From Amylibacter marinus (lineage in GTDB: Bacteria; Pseudomonadota; Alphaproteobacteria; Rhodobacterales; Rhodobacteraceae), in assembly GCF_030160015.1 (NCBI RefSeq), contig NZ_BSNN01000004.1:1-64000 (forward strand): a stretch of 64,000 bases of DNA, given 5' to 3'. Below the pieces are notes generated by a model that ran no database searches, was not told the origin of the DNA, and saw only the letters and a list, made by a program, of their open reading frames with translations. The position numbers and the translations under genes are program-made. Of the stretch, positions 7,717 to 15,270 are shown piece after piece (the first letter of the stretch is position 1; the number at the start of each line of letters is the position of its first letter).

Positions 7717-8727
7717 TTATTTTGCAGTTTCGGCTTTCATCATGTCATAAGCCGCTTGCGCATCTACGCCTTTGGCAGACAACTCTCCCAGTACCTTCTC
7801 AGTGACCGCAGCGGCTATTGGTTTATAGGCAGCAATATCGGCATCTGATGCCATGGTGATTGTATTGCCTGCCTCAACAGAGGCGTCGCGACCAATGGCA
7901 TCAACCATATCCCATTTTTGACCCAGCATGCGTGATGCCGGTTCACCGAATACCTTTTCCTCGAGTGCCTTTTGGATATCGGCTGGAAGGCTGTCGAACT
8001 TCTCTTGGCTCATCAAAAATGCGAATGATCCGCGGTAGTAGCCACCGGGCATTTCCAAAACATTTGCCGCTACTTCGGTCAACTTAAAGCCTTTGCGGCT
8101 TTCCATTGGCATAGCAACCGCATCTGCCGCGCCGGAGGCCAGCGTTTCGTAGACCTTTGGGGCTGGTACGCGAATACCGACCAAGCCAAGAGCCGCACCA
8201 ACATCACCAGAAACACCACCACCAAGACGGGTTTTTAGGCCATCTAGGTCAGCCAGTGTTTTGATATCTTTGTTGGAATGAATTTGACCCGGCCCATGTG
8301 TGGTCAGACCCATAAGTTTCACGCCCTTATGTTCGTCCAATTGCGCCAAGAATTTTTCGTGTACGCGCCAGTAAGCAACAGATGCCGCCTCTGCGTTACC
8401 CTCAAATCCGGGCAGTTCAGCCAACTTTGTGCCTGTGAAACGACCAGGTTGATACCCATGGAAGATGATTGTCATATCGGCAGCGCCATCCATGACCAAA
8501 TCCATCTGCGCAGGGGGTGGTGCCAATCCCAATTTCAATTCTGTTTTCACCTTACCGTCTGTGGCCTGTGAAATCATTTCAGATAGGCCCGGCCACATTT
8601 CAGCGTTGATGCCGTGGGTTGGTGGGGCCCAGCTGGAAATGGTTAGGGTGATTTCCTCGGCCATCGCGGAAATGCTGGTGCCCAGCACGATGGCTGCGGC
8701 GGTTGTTAGTTTTAAAAAATGTTTCAT
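7717..8727 (-). CDS. dctP: TRAP transporter substrate-binding protein (DctP-type)
   Basis: The 336-residue product begins with a clear Sec signal peptide (MKHFLKL, hydrophobic core, cleavage after AMA near residue 23). It then shows the DctP fold: ITLTISSWAPPTHGIN, a LADLDGLKTRLGGG segment holding the arginine region that usually contacts a ligand carboxylate, and the helix-rich C-terminus. It captures a carboxylate in the periplasm and delivers it to DctQM. The ribosome site GGAGGAGT lies just before ATG 8727. The gene follows paaR by 42 bases with no terminator visible between them, so co-transcription with the paa operon is likely and phenylacetate or a related aromatic acid is the best-guess ligand. 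Confidence 0.92.
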   Translation of the reverse strand: MKHFLKLTTAAAIVLGTSISAMAEEITLTISSWAPPTHGINAEMWPGLSEMISQATDGKVKTELKLGLAPPPAQMDLVMDGAADMTIIFHGYQPGRFTGTKLAELPGFEGNAEAASVAYWRVHEKFLAQLDEHKGVKLMGLTTHGPGQIHSNKDIKTLADLDGLKTRLGGGVSGDVGAALGLVGIRVPAPKVYETLASGAADAVAMPMESRKGFKLTEVAANVLEMPGGYYRGSFAFLMSQEKFDSLPADIQKALEEKVFGEPASRMLGQKWDMVDAIGRDASVEAGNTITMASDADIAAYKPIAAAVTEKVLGELSAKGVDAQAAYDMMKAETAK

Positions 8728-8769
8728 GGTTACTCCTCCAGTTTACATGACTCTTCTGTTATTTGAATT

Positions 8770-9387
8770 TTACTTAACATGTGCAGGGATTTTGAGTTTA
8801 ATCAAGCCCCCTACCAAGATATCTGTCGCAAGCTTCGCATATTCGGCACGCGACAGGCCTTTAGATGGTTGATGCCAAAGGTAAAACCAGTTCAGCATAC
8901 CAAACATAGACATCGTAACAGCGCGCAAATCTGCCTCTCCTGTTTCGAATAGTTCCGGGGCAACCGCGCGAATAGAATCGCCAAAAATCGCCACGATCTG
9001 GCGTTGCATATCAGCCAGTTCTTTCTGACTTTCAGCCGGTAGATAGCGCATAGCCTCTAGCTGCAGGCGGTGTTCTGCATCCGCACCGCGATACACCTCT
9101 AGCAATGCACCCGCCAATGTACCTAGGTTGGTTTCGGGATCTTTGTCAGAAATATCTTGGGCCTGAATTGTGGTTAGCAATTCATCTAAATGATGGTGCA
9201 GTATATCGTACAGCAGCGTTTCTTTGTTGGTGTAGTAGTGATAAATCGAGGCCTTGGATATGCCACAGGCCTTGGCCAGCTGGCTCATTGCAGCGCGATC
9301 ATATCCGGTATCGGCAAAGAACGCCGCCGCGGTTTTTAAAATAGCGCGGCGCTTATCGCTGTGGTCTTTTGCGAGACTTCTTGCCAT
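8770..9387 (-). CDS. paaR: TetR family regulator of the phenylacetate operon (PaaR-like)
   Basis: The 205-residue product has a TetR DNA-binding domain (about residues 13-60), with ILKTAAAFFADTGYDRAAMSQLA and CGISKASIYHYYTNKETLLYDIL. The C-terminal ligand domain resembles PaaR/FadR-like TetR proteins that respond to acyl-CoAs. It lies two bases from the paaK stop and is co-directional with the paa catabolic genes. A perfect 14-bp TetR-type palindrome sits in the promoter that heads this operon (13175-13188). Autoregulation and derepression by phenylacetyl-CoA are inferred from the known role of PaaR. AAGGA precedes ATG 9387 at good spacing. Confidence 0.82.
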   Translation of the reverse strand: MARSLAKDHSDKRRAILKTAAAFFADTGYDRAAMSQLAKACGISKASIYHYYTNKETLLYDILHHHLDELLTTIQAQDISDKDPETNLGTLAGALLEVYRGADAEHRLQLEAMRYLPAESQKELADMQRQIVAIFGDSIRAVAPELFETGEADLRAVTMSMFGMLNWFYLWHQPSKGLSRAEYAKLATDILVGGLIKLKIPAHVK

Positions 9388-9389
9388 TT

Positions 9390-10697
9390 TTATTCCTTAG
9401 GTCGGTTATCGATGACACGCACGGCTTTACCTTGCGAGCGCGCGACGGTTTCGGGCGCGCCTAGGGCAACCTTGGCCGTGATGCCAACCGATGCTTTGAT
9501 TTTATGCGCTAATTCCGTAGCACCTGCGGATGCGGCCTCGGGGCCGGCAGTTGGGGTTGCCTCTACATTTACGGTGAGGCTATCCATTCGGCCCGCACGT
9601 TCCAGAACAATTTGGAAATGTGGTGCGAGGGATGGGATTGTCATTAGCTGTTCTTCGATTTGGGTGGGAAATACATTCACACCGCGCAGAATAATCATAT
9701 CGTCAGAGCGGCCGGTGATTTTTTCCATCCGGCGCATAGAACGTGCTGTGCCTGGCAGAATACGTGTCAAATCCCGTGTGCGATACCGGATAATTGGGAA
9801 TGCCTCTTTGGTCAGCGACGTGAACACCAGCTCTCCCAATTCTCCATCGGGCAGAACCTCGCCTGTGTTCGGGTCGATAATTTCTGGATAGAAGTGATCT
9901 TCCCATATGTGCAACCCGTCTTTTGTTTCGACGCATTCCATTGAAACACCCGGCCCAATAATTTCGGACAGACCGTAGATATCAACAGCATGCATATCAA
10001 AGGCTTGCTCGATTTCTTGACGCATTGCGTTTGTCCACGGCTCGGCGCCAAAGATTCCAACATTCAGGCTGGATTTGCGGGGGTCTATGCCCTGGGTATG
10101 GAACTCATCAAGGACCGACAACATGTATGAGGGGGTTACTGTCATCCCCGTTGGTTTGAAATCCTCGATCAGGCGCACTTGACGTTGTGTCATGCCACCA
10201 GAAATTGGCACAACTGTCAGGCCCATGGCCTCGGCCCCGCCATGCACCCCCAAACCGCCAGTAAACAGGCCATAGCCATATGCATTATGCAAGATATCGC
10301 CGCGGCGCAGACCAGCAGCACGTAGCGAACGCCCGACCACCTGTTCCCACATGCGCAAATCGTTTTGGGTATATCCAACAACCGTTGGCTGACCTGTAGT
10401 ACCCGATGATGCGTGAATGCGATTTATCTGATCGCGCGGCACTGCGAACATTCCAAAGGGGTAGTTATTCCGCAGGTCTTGTTTGACGGTAAATGGGAAT
10501 TTGGACAAATCTGCCAAATCCGTCAGATCATCTGGGTGTACACCAGCGGCATCAAACGCCTCTTTATAGTGTTTGACGTTGTTATAGGCATGCGCCAGTG
10601 ATTTTTTCATACGGTGTAGTTGAAGATCTGAAATTTCATCCCGTGATGCGGTTTCGATCGCTTCTAGGTCACCTGATTTTGGAGAAAGGTCTTTCAT
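9390..10697 (-). CDS. paaK: phenylacetate-CoA ligase
   Basis: The 435-residue product is full length for PaaK, the cytosolic enzyme that activates phenylacetate to phenylacetyl-CoA with ATP. Seen: the AMP-binding P-loop IHASSGTTGQPTVVGYT (about residues 96-112), the adenylate region YGLSEIIGPGVSMEC, TSLTKEAFPIIRYRTRDLT, and the C-terminal hinge segment GRSDDMIILRGVNVFPTQIEEQL typical of this subfamily. It is the first enzyme of the pathway and lies between paaJ (9-base gap) and paaR (2-base gap) on one transcript. Confidence 0.96.
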   Translation of the reverse strand: MKDLSPKSGDLEAIETASRDEISDLQLHRMKKSLAHAYNNVKHYKEAFDAAGVHPDDLTDLADLSKFPFTVKQDLRNNYPFGMFAVPRDQINRIHASSGTTGQPTVVGYTQNDLRMWEQVVGRSLRAAGLRRGDILHNAYGYGLFTGGLGVHGGAEAMGLTVVPISGGMTQRQVRLIEDFKPTGMTVTPSYMLSVLDEFHTQGIDPRKSSLNVGIFGAEPWTNAMRQEIEQAFDMHAVDIYGLSEIIGPGVSMECVETKDGLHIWEDHFYPEIIDPNTGEVLPDGELGELVFTSLTKEAFPIIRYRTRDLTRILPGTARSMRRMEKITGRSDDMIILRGVNVFPTQIEEQLMTIPSLAPHFQIVLERAGRMDSLTVNVEATPTAGPEAASAGATELAHKIKASVGITAKVALGAPETVARSQGKAVRVIDNRPKE

Positions 10698-10706
10698 ATC
10701 AATAGC

Positions 10707-11909
10707 CTATATACTTTCTAGCATCATAGCGATGCCCTGCCCAACGCCGATGCACATGGTGCACATGGCGCGTTTCATTTGCTGGTTATTCATTTCTATT
10801 GCCGCAGTAAGGGCAAGGCGTGTCCCCGACATACCAAGCGGATGCCCCAGGGCGATTGCCCCCCCGTTAGGGTTCACGTGACCCGCATCATCAGGCAACC
10901 CCAGCTCACGCATTACGGCCAAACCTTGGGCTGCAAAGGCCTCGTTCAGTTCGATCAAATCGATTTCACCAATTGACACCCCCAATCGTGCCATCAGCTT
11001 TTGGCTGGCTGGAGCGGGGCCTATACCCATAATCCGTGGCGAAACACCCGCGACTGCGCTACCCGAAATGCGTGCGATCGGTGTAAGGCCATGGGATTTG
11101 ACAGCCTGTGCTGACGCCACCAGAACGGCGGCCGCACCATCATTCACGCCACTGGCATTACCCGCCGTGACCGAGCCATCCTCGCGAAATGGGGTTGGCA
11201 ATGCGGCAAGTTTATCCAGGGGGGATAACCGCGGGTGTTCATCGGTGTCAAAAATAATTGGATCTTTGCGGCGTTGCGGCACGGAAACTGGTGTAATCTC
11301 TTGGGCCATCCGCCCAGAGGCTATAGCCGCCGCGGCGCGCATCTGCGAGCGATGCGCAAAGGCGTCTTGGTCTGCGCGAGATATATTAAAATCCGCCGCG
11401 ACATTTTCTGCGGTCTCGGGCATGCTGTCTGTGCCAAATTGCTTGTGCAATGCCTTGTTCACAAAACGCCAACCGATGGTCGTGTCATAGATTTCTGCGC
11501 GGCGCGAAAAGGCCGCATCAGCCTTAGGCATTACCAATGGCGCTCGGCTCATGCTTTCTACACCACCCGCCATGATCAGGTCAGCTTCGCCTGCACGAAT
11601 AGCGCGCGCCGCCATGCCGATGGCATCAAGACCAGACCCACACAAGCGATTCACCGTGACCCCGCCGATGGCAACTGGCAAACCGGCCAACAGCACGGAC
11701 ATGCGCGCCACATCCCGATTATCCTCGCCGGCCTGATTAGCACAGCCAATGATCGCATCTTCAATTGCAGCAGGATCCAGACTGGGCACCTTTGCCACAA
11801 CATCCTGCATGACGCCCGCCAACAGATCATCGGGTCGCACGGATGACAAGGCACCGCCATAGCGGCCAATTGGTGTGCGCAGTCCCTCGCATAGGTATGC
11901 CTCGGTCAT
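10707..11909 (-). CDS. paaJ: 3-oxoadipyl-CoA / 3-oxo-5,6-dehydrosuberyl-CoA thiolase
   Basis: The 400-residue product is a degradative thiolase of the normal length. The nucleophile Cys90 lies in NRLCGSGLDAIG, and the C-terminal motifs NPNGGAIALGHPLG and CTMCIGVGQG supply the catalytic His and second Cys. In the phenylacetate pathway PaaJ performs both beta-ketothiolytic steps, releasing acetyl-CoA and finally succinyl-CoA. The N-terminus (EGLRTPIGRYGGALSSVRPDDL) is the pattern shared by PcaF/PaaJ. Its stop follows on closely toward paaK, and its start overlaps the paaI stop by 4 bases. Confidence 0.93.
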   Translation of the reverse strand: MTEAYLCEGLRTPIGRYGGALSSVRPDDLLAGVMQDVVAKVPSLDPAAIEDAIIGCANQAGEDNRDVARMSVLLAGLPVAIGGVTVNRLCGSGLDAIGMAARAIRAGEADLIMAGGVESMSRAPLVMPKADAAFSRRAEIYDTTIGWRFVNKALHKQFGTDSMPETAENVAADFNISRADQDAFAHRSQMRAAAAIASGRMAQEITPVSVPQRRKDPIIFDTDEHPRLSPLDKLAALPTPFREDGSVTAGNASGVNDGAAAVLVASAQAVKSHGLTPIARISGSAVAGVSPRIMGIGPAPASQKLMARLGVSIGEIDLIELNEAFAAQGLAVMRELGLPDDAGHVNPNGGAIALGHPLGMSGTRLALTAAIEMNNQQMKRAMCTMCIGVGQGIAMMLESI

Positions 11910-12340
11910 ATTCCATCCTCCGGAAAATTGGTTCCACGAATTTGGCGGGAATTACCGCGAAACAGGGCAACGATGTCGCCGTTTTGGTTGGCAACCGTAA
12001 CGTCGTAGATGCCGCTACGCCCTTGCGCCAAGACCTCTTGTGCGGTGGCGGTTAGGGTATCGCCCAACATTCCAGCAGCCATGAAATTGATGGAGCACTG
12101 CTGGGCAACCACGCGGGTGTTATACGAATTGCATGCAAAGGCAAAAATCGTATCGGCCAAGTGAAAGATTGTACCACCATGGCAGATATCCAACCCATTT
12201 ACATGATGCTTTTCTACGGTGATGTGCCCGATCGCCTTGCCTGGAGCAACGCTATCGAGTGAAATACCGATGAATTTCGATGCGCCGTCCGCGGCCCACA
12301 TTGCCTCGGCAGATTTATCGGCGCGCTCTTGGGGGGTCAT
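11906..12340 (-). CDS. paaI: hotdog-fold phenylacetyl-CoA-type thioesterase
   Basis: I place the start at ATG 12340, giving MTPQERADKSAEAMW and 144 residues, the usual PaaI size. This makes a 4-base ATGA overlap with the paaG stop; a longer frame upstream would run through paaG. The hotdog signature is GLDICHGGTIFHLADTIFAFACN (His and Gly of HGG, then the acidic Asp on the central helix), followed by INFMAAGMLGDTLTATA. PaaI hydrolyses CoA esters of (hydroxy)phenylacetate and is thought to rescue CoA when the pathway jams. It is an operon member between paaG and paaJ. Confidence 0.9.
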   Translation of the reverse strand: MTPQERADKSAEAMWAADGASKFIGISLDSVAPGKAIGHITVEKHHVNGLDICHGGTIFHLADTIFAFACNSYNTRVVAQQCSINFMAAGMLGDTLTATAQEVLAQGRSGIYDVTVANQNGDIVALFRGNSRQIRGTNFPEDGI

Positions 12341-13134
12341 GATTGCGTTCCCTTGAATTCTGGTGCGCGTTTTTCCAAGAATGCCGAGACACCTTCTTTG
12401 TAATCGGGTGAACAACCGCATTTCGCCTGCAAATCGGCCTCTAGCTCCAATTGCTCCTCAAAGGAATTTCCATCAGCCTCGTGAATAGCATGTTTGGTCA
12501 TTGCCAAGCCAAATGTTGGTGCGGCGGCCAGTTTTTTAGCCAATGCACGCGCATCCTCTAACAGCTTCTCGGCTGGGGCTACCTGCCAGATCAGGCCCCA
12601 ATCGAGGGCTTGCTCTGCGCTGATCGGTTGACCTGTCATCGCCCATGCCTTGGCGCGCGCAGGGCCAATCAATTTGGTCAAGGACCACGTGCCACCGGCA
12701 TCCGGCACCAGCCCGACATTTACGAAAGACTGCACAAACTTGGCCTTATCGCTGGCGATCACAATATCGCAGGCGATCGCGATATTTGCGCCCGCACCGG
12801 CCGCCACCCCGTTCACAGCACAGATCACAGGCTTCTCGACCCCTCGAATCAATCGAACAAGGGGGTTATAAAATGTTCGCAATGTCTTCCCCAAATCTGG
12901 TGGGCCGCTCATCTTGCGGGGGTCGCGCCCATCTAGATCCTGACCGGCACAGAAGCCGCGACCTGCCCCTGTTAAGAGGATGGCCCGAATCTTGGGGTTT
13001 TCGGCGGCATCCCTTAGGGCCTGAGCCAAAGCTAGATGCATCTCATCATTAAAAGAATTCAGTTTGTCTGGACGATTAAGGGTGATTTCAACCCAGTCCG
13101 CGTGCCCCGAAACAAGGATAGTTTGCTCGCTCAA
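12337..13134 (-). CDS. paaG: 1,2-epoxyphenylacetyl-CoA isomerase
   Basis: A crotonase-family protein of 265 residues. The frame is open much further upstream, but that part runs across the divergent gene. The best start is TTG at 13134 (product begins MSEQTILVSG), with GGGAGG five or six bases before it. Seen: GAGRGFCAGQDLDGR, the oxyanion-hole segment NGVAAGAGANIAIACD, and GLVPDAGGTW, where the Asp is the catalytic residue typical of PaaG rather than the Glu of hydratases. The enzyme converts the ring epoxide to oxepin-CoA. It is the first gene of the minus-strand paa operon and lies next to the operator-bearing promoter. Confidence 0.92.
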   Translation of the reverse strand: MSEQTILVSGHADWVEITLNRPDKLNSFNDEMHLALAQALRDAAENPKIRAILLTGAGRGFCAGQDLDGRDPRKMSGPPDLGKTLRTFYNPLVRLIRGVEKPVICAVNGVAAGAGANIAIACDIVIASDKAKFVQSFVNVGLVPDAGGTWSLTKLIGPARAKAWAMTGQPISAEQALDWGLIWQVAPAEKLLEDARALAKKLAAAPTFGLAMTKHAIHEADGNSFEEQLELEADLQAKCGCSPDYKEGVSAFLEKRAPEFKGTQS

Positions 13135-13166
13135 TGAAGCCTCCCACAGCAGTGATGAGAAAATAC

Positions 13167-13195
13167 TTGCATAAACCGACCGGTCGGTCAATAAT
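13167..13195. promoter_or_regulatory. divergent paa promoter with PaaR-type operator
   Basis: Rightward, TTGCAT (13167-13172) and AATAAT (13190-13195) are separated by exactly 17 bases. Inside that spacer lies the perfect palindrome ACCGACCGGTCGGT (13175-13188). Leftward, TTGACC overlapping the other half of the palindrome can serve paaG, with a weaker -10. A repressor bound here would block both directions. The palindrome is of the GC-rich TetR type, and the only TetR gene in this operon is paaR, so I assign it to PaaR by inference. Confidence 0.82.
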
Positions 13196-13222
13196 AAATG
13201 CAAGCTTGAGGAAGATTTCCAA

Positions 13223-15247
13223 ATGACCGAACCCGTTACCCTTATTGTACAAGGCGACATCGCTATTGTCCGTTTGGACAATCCGCCCGTCAACGCGACA
13301 TCAACGAAGCTGCGTGCTGGACTGCTGGATGCAGTTGAGAAAATAGGCGAGATGAATGTGCGCGTGGCTATATTATATTGCGTAGGAAAAACATTTGTTG
13401 CGGGTGGCGACATGTCGGAATTTAATGCCCCGCCCGTTGAACCCCATCTGCCCGATGTGGTGCAGGCAATCGAAGACAGCCCCGTCCCGTTTATCGCGGC
13501 ATTGCACGGCACTGTTCTAGGGGGTGGTTTCGAGATTGCTATGGGTTGTGCCTTTCGGGTTGCCCTGGGCAAGACGCGATTCGGCCTGCCCGAGGTGCAT
13601 GTTGGATTGGTTCCCGGTGCTGGTGGTACGCAACGCCTACCACGGCTGATCGGCTTGGGCCCTGCGCTTGGCATGATCACATCGGGTGGCCTAAAAACCG
13701 CCGAAGAGATGTTAGCGCTGGGTGGGATTGATCAGATTAGCACTGCCGAAGGGCCCTTAGCGGCGGGATTGGAATTCGCATCCGACCTACCATCACGCCC
13801 CACAGCCATTAGTCAGCGCCCCTGCCCGACCATCGATGCCAAGGAACTGGAAGCGATGCGCAGCACGCTTGAAAAGCGCGCCAAGGGCCAACAATCTCCA
13901 TTGCACTGTTTAGAGATTACGCTCAGGGCTGAACGCGAGCCTTTTGCGGTGGGTCAGCCCGCAGAGCGTGCCTTGCATCTAAATCTGCGCGACAGCGCCG
14001 AAAGCCGCGCATTACGCCACGTATTTTTTGCGGAACGCGCAGTATCGCGCCCTGCACTTTTGCAAGATGCAACCCCAATGGACATTCATAAAGTTGCCGT
14101 TGTCGGCGGCGGATTGATGGGTGCGGGCATAGCCTTTGCCTGCTTAAATGCAGGGTTTTCAGTTATCTTACTGGAGCAAACGAATGAAGCGACCAAGGCT
14201 GGTGTTACACGCATAGACAAATTAATTTCTGGAGGTGTAGAGCGCGGTAAAGTAAGTGCTGATCGCGCCCAAAAAATGAGAGATGCGCTATCAGCTAGCA
14301 CAGATTATGCAAAGGCCGCGCCGGCAGATCTTGCTATTGAGGCCGTATTTGAAGATCTGGCCGTGAAACAGGCTGTTTTTCACAAGCTCGCACAGCACAT
14401 GCGCACCGATGCGATCTTGGCCACCAATACATCCTATCTTGATCCTGAGCTTATTATGGCGGGTATTGAAAATCCTTCTCGGTGCATTGGCCTGCATTTC
14501 TTTAGCCCTGCGCATATTATGAAATTGTTGGAAATTGTGCACCTACCTGAGACCAGCGCCACCACCCTTGCTACAGGGTTCGATCTTGGGAAACGGTTGC
14601 GCAAAGTTGCGGCGTTATCAGGTGTTTGCGATGGGTTTATTGGTAATCGTATATTGGCAGCCTATCGTCGGGAAGCTGATTATCTATTGATGGATGGGGC
14701 CAAGCCTTCAGAGATCGATGTTGCAATGCGTGCGTTTGGAATGCCCATGGGCCCCTATGAGTTACAAGATCTGACGGGGTTACAAATCGCATGGGCCAAC
14801 CGCAAACGACAGGCCCCAAACCGCCCGCCCTCGGAACGATATGTTTCTATTGGCGACAAGCTGTGCGAGGCCGGACGCACAGGTCAGCGTGCAGGCGCTG
14901 GTTGGTACCGATACGAGGATGGCGCCAGGACGCCCATACCCGACCCATATGTGGAAGATTTGCTAACTAGCCAAGGCGCAGGGACAGCCCGTTTCAGCGC
15001 CGAAGACATCGTTAATCGCATTCTTGCTGCCATCATAAACGAGGGCGCGCGTATCGTTGAGGAAGGCATCGCAGAGAGACCGTTAGACGTCGATATGGTG
15101 ATGATCCATGGGTATGGGTTTCCGCGCTGGCGCGGTGGGCCAATGGCCTATGCCCGTGAAAAAGGGATCGATCAGATCCGCGAACATATGGCCGATGTGG
15201 CCGCACAAAGCCCGAATTCTTGGATCATATCCAAGATGCTGGCCTGA
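13223..15247 (+). CDS. fused enoyl-CoA hydratase / 3-hydroxyacyl-CoA dehydrogenase
   Basis: The 674-residue protein joins a crotonase domain (about residues 1-190) to a 3-hydroxyacyl-CoA dehydrogenase (about 290-670). The hydratase part shows FVAGGDMSEF, the oxyanion-hole ALHGTVLGGGFEIAMGC and GLPEVHVGLVPGAGGTQR, with the two catalytic-type Glu residues. The dehydrogenase part shows the NAD site VAVVGGGLMGAGIAFA, then IGLHFFSPAHIMKLLEIV and GFIGNRI. The layout is that of FadB/FadJ-type multifunctional enzymes. Beside paaZ and opposite paaG it most likely supplies the PaaF and PaaH steps (2,3-dehydroadipyl-CoA to 3-oxoadipyl-CoA), which otherwise have no gene here. The start ATG 13223 follows GAGGAAG. 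Confidence 0.9.
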   Translation: MTEPVTLIVQGDIAIVRLDNPPVNATSTKLRAGLLDAVEKIGEMNVRVAILYCVGKTFVAGGDMSEFNAPPVEPHLPDVVQAIEDSPVPFIAALHGTVLGGGFEIAMGCAFRVALGKTRFGLPEVHVGLVPGAGGTQRLPRLIGLGPALGMITSGGLKTAEEMLALGGIDQISTAEGPLAAGLEFASDLPSRPTAISQRPCPTIDAKELEAMRSTLEKRAKGQQSPLHCLEITLRAEREPFAVGQPAERALHLNLRDSAESRALRHVFFAERAVSRPALLQDATPMDIHKVAVVGGGLMGAGIAFACLNAGFSVILLEQTNEATKAGVTRIDKLISGGVERGKVSADRAQKMRDALSASTDYAKAAPADLAIEAVFEDLAVKQAVFHKLAQHMRTDAILATNTSYLDPELIMAGIENPSRCIGLHFFSPAHIMKLLEIVHLPETSATTLATGFDLGKRLRKVAALSGVCDGFIGNRILAAYRREADYLLMDGAKPSEIDVAMRAFGMPMGPYELQDLTGLQIAWANRKRQAPNRPPSERYVSIGDKLCEAGRTGQRAGAGWYRYEDGARTPIPDPYVEDLLTSQGAGTARFSAEDIVNRILAAIINEGARIVEEGIAERPLDVDMVMIHGYGFPRWRGGPMAYAREKGIDQIREHMADVAAQSPNSWIISKMLA

Positions 15248-15270
15248 TATTACAACAAAGGAATTACGAC

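Noticed and set aside
9361-9891. 176-codon plus-strand frame
   Set aside because: Antisense to paaK and paaR; composition typical of shadow frames (Arg/Ser rich).
13135-13680. Long N-terminal extension of the paaG frame
   Set aside because: It runs antisense through the divergent promoter and the start of the hydratase-dehydrogenase gene, has no family similarity, and the TTG at 13134 has an excellent ribosome site.
15220-15270. Earlier Met for paaZ
   Set aside because: It is inside the previous gene; ATG 15271 has a ribosome site and gives the family length.
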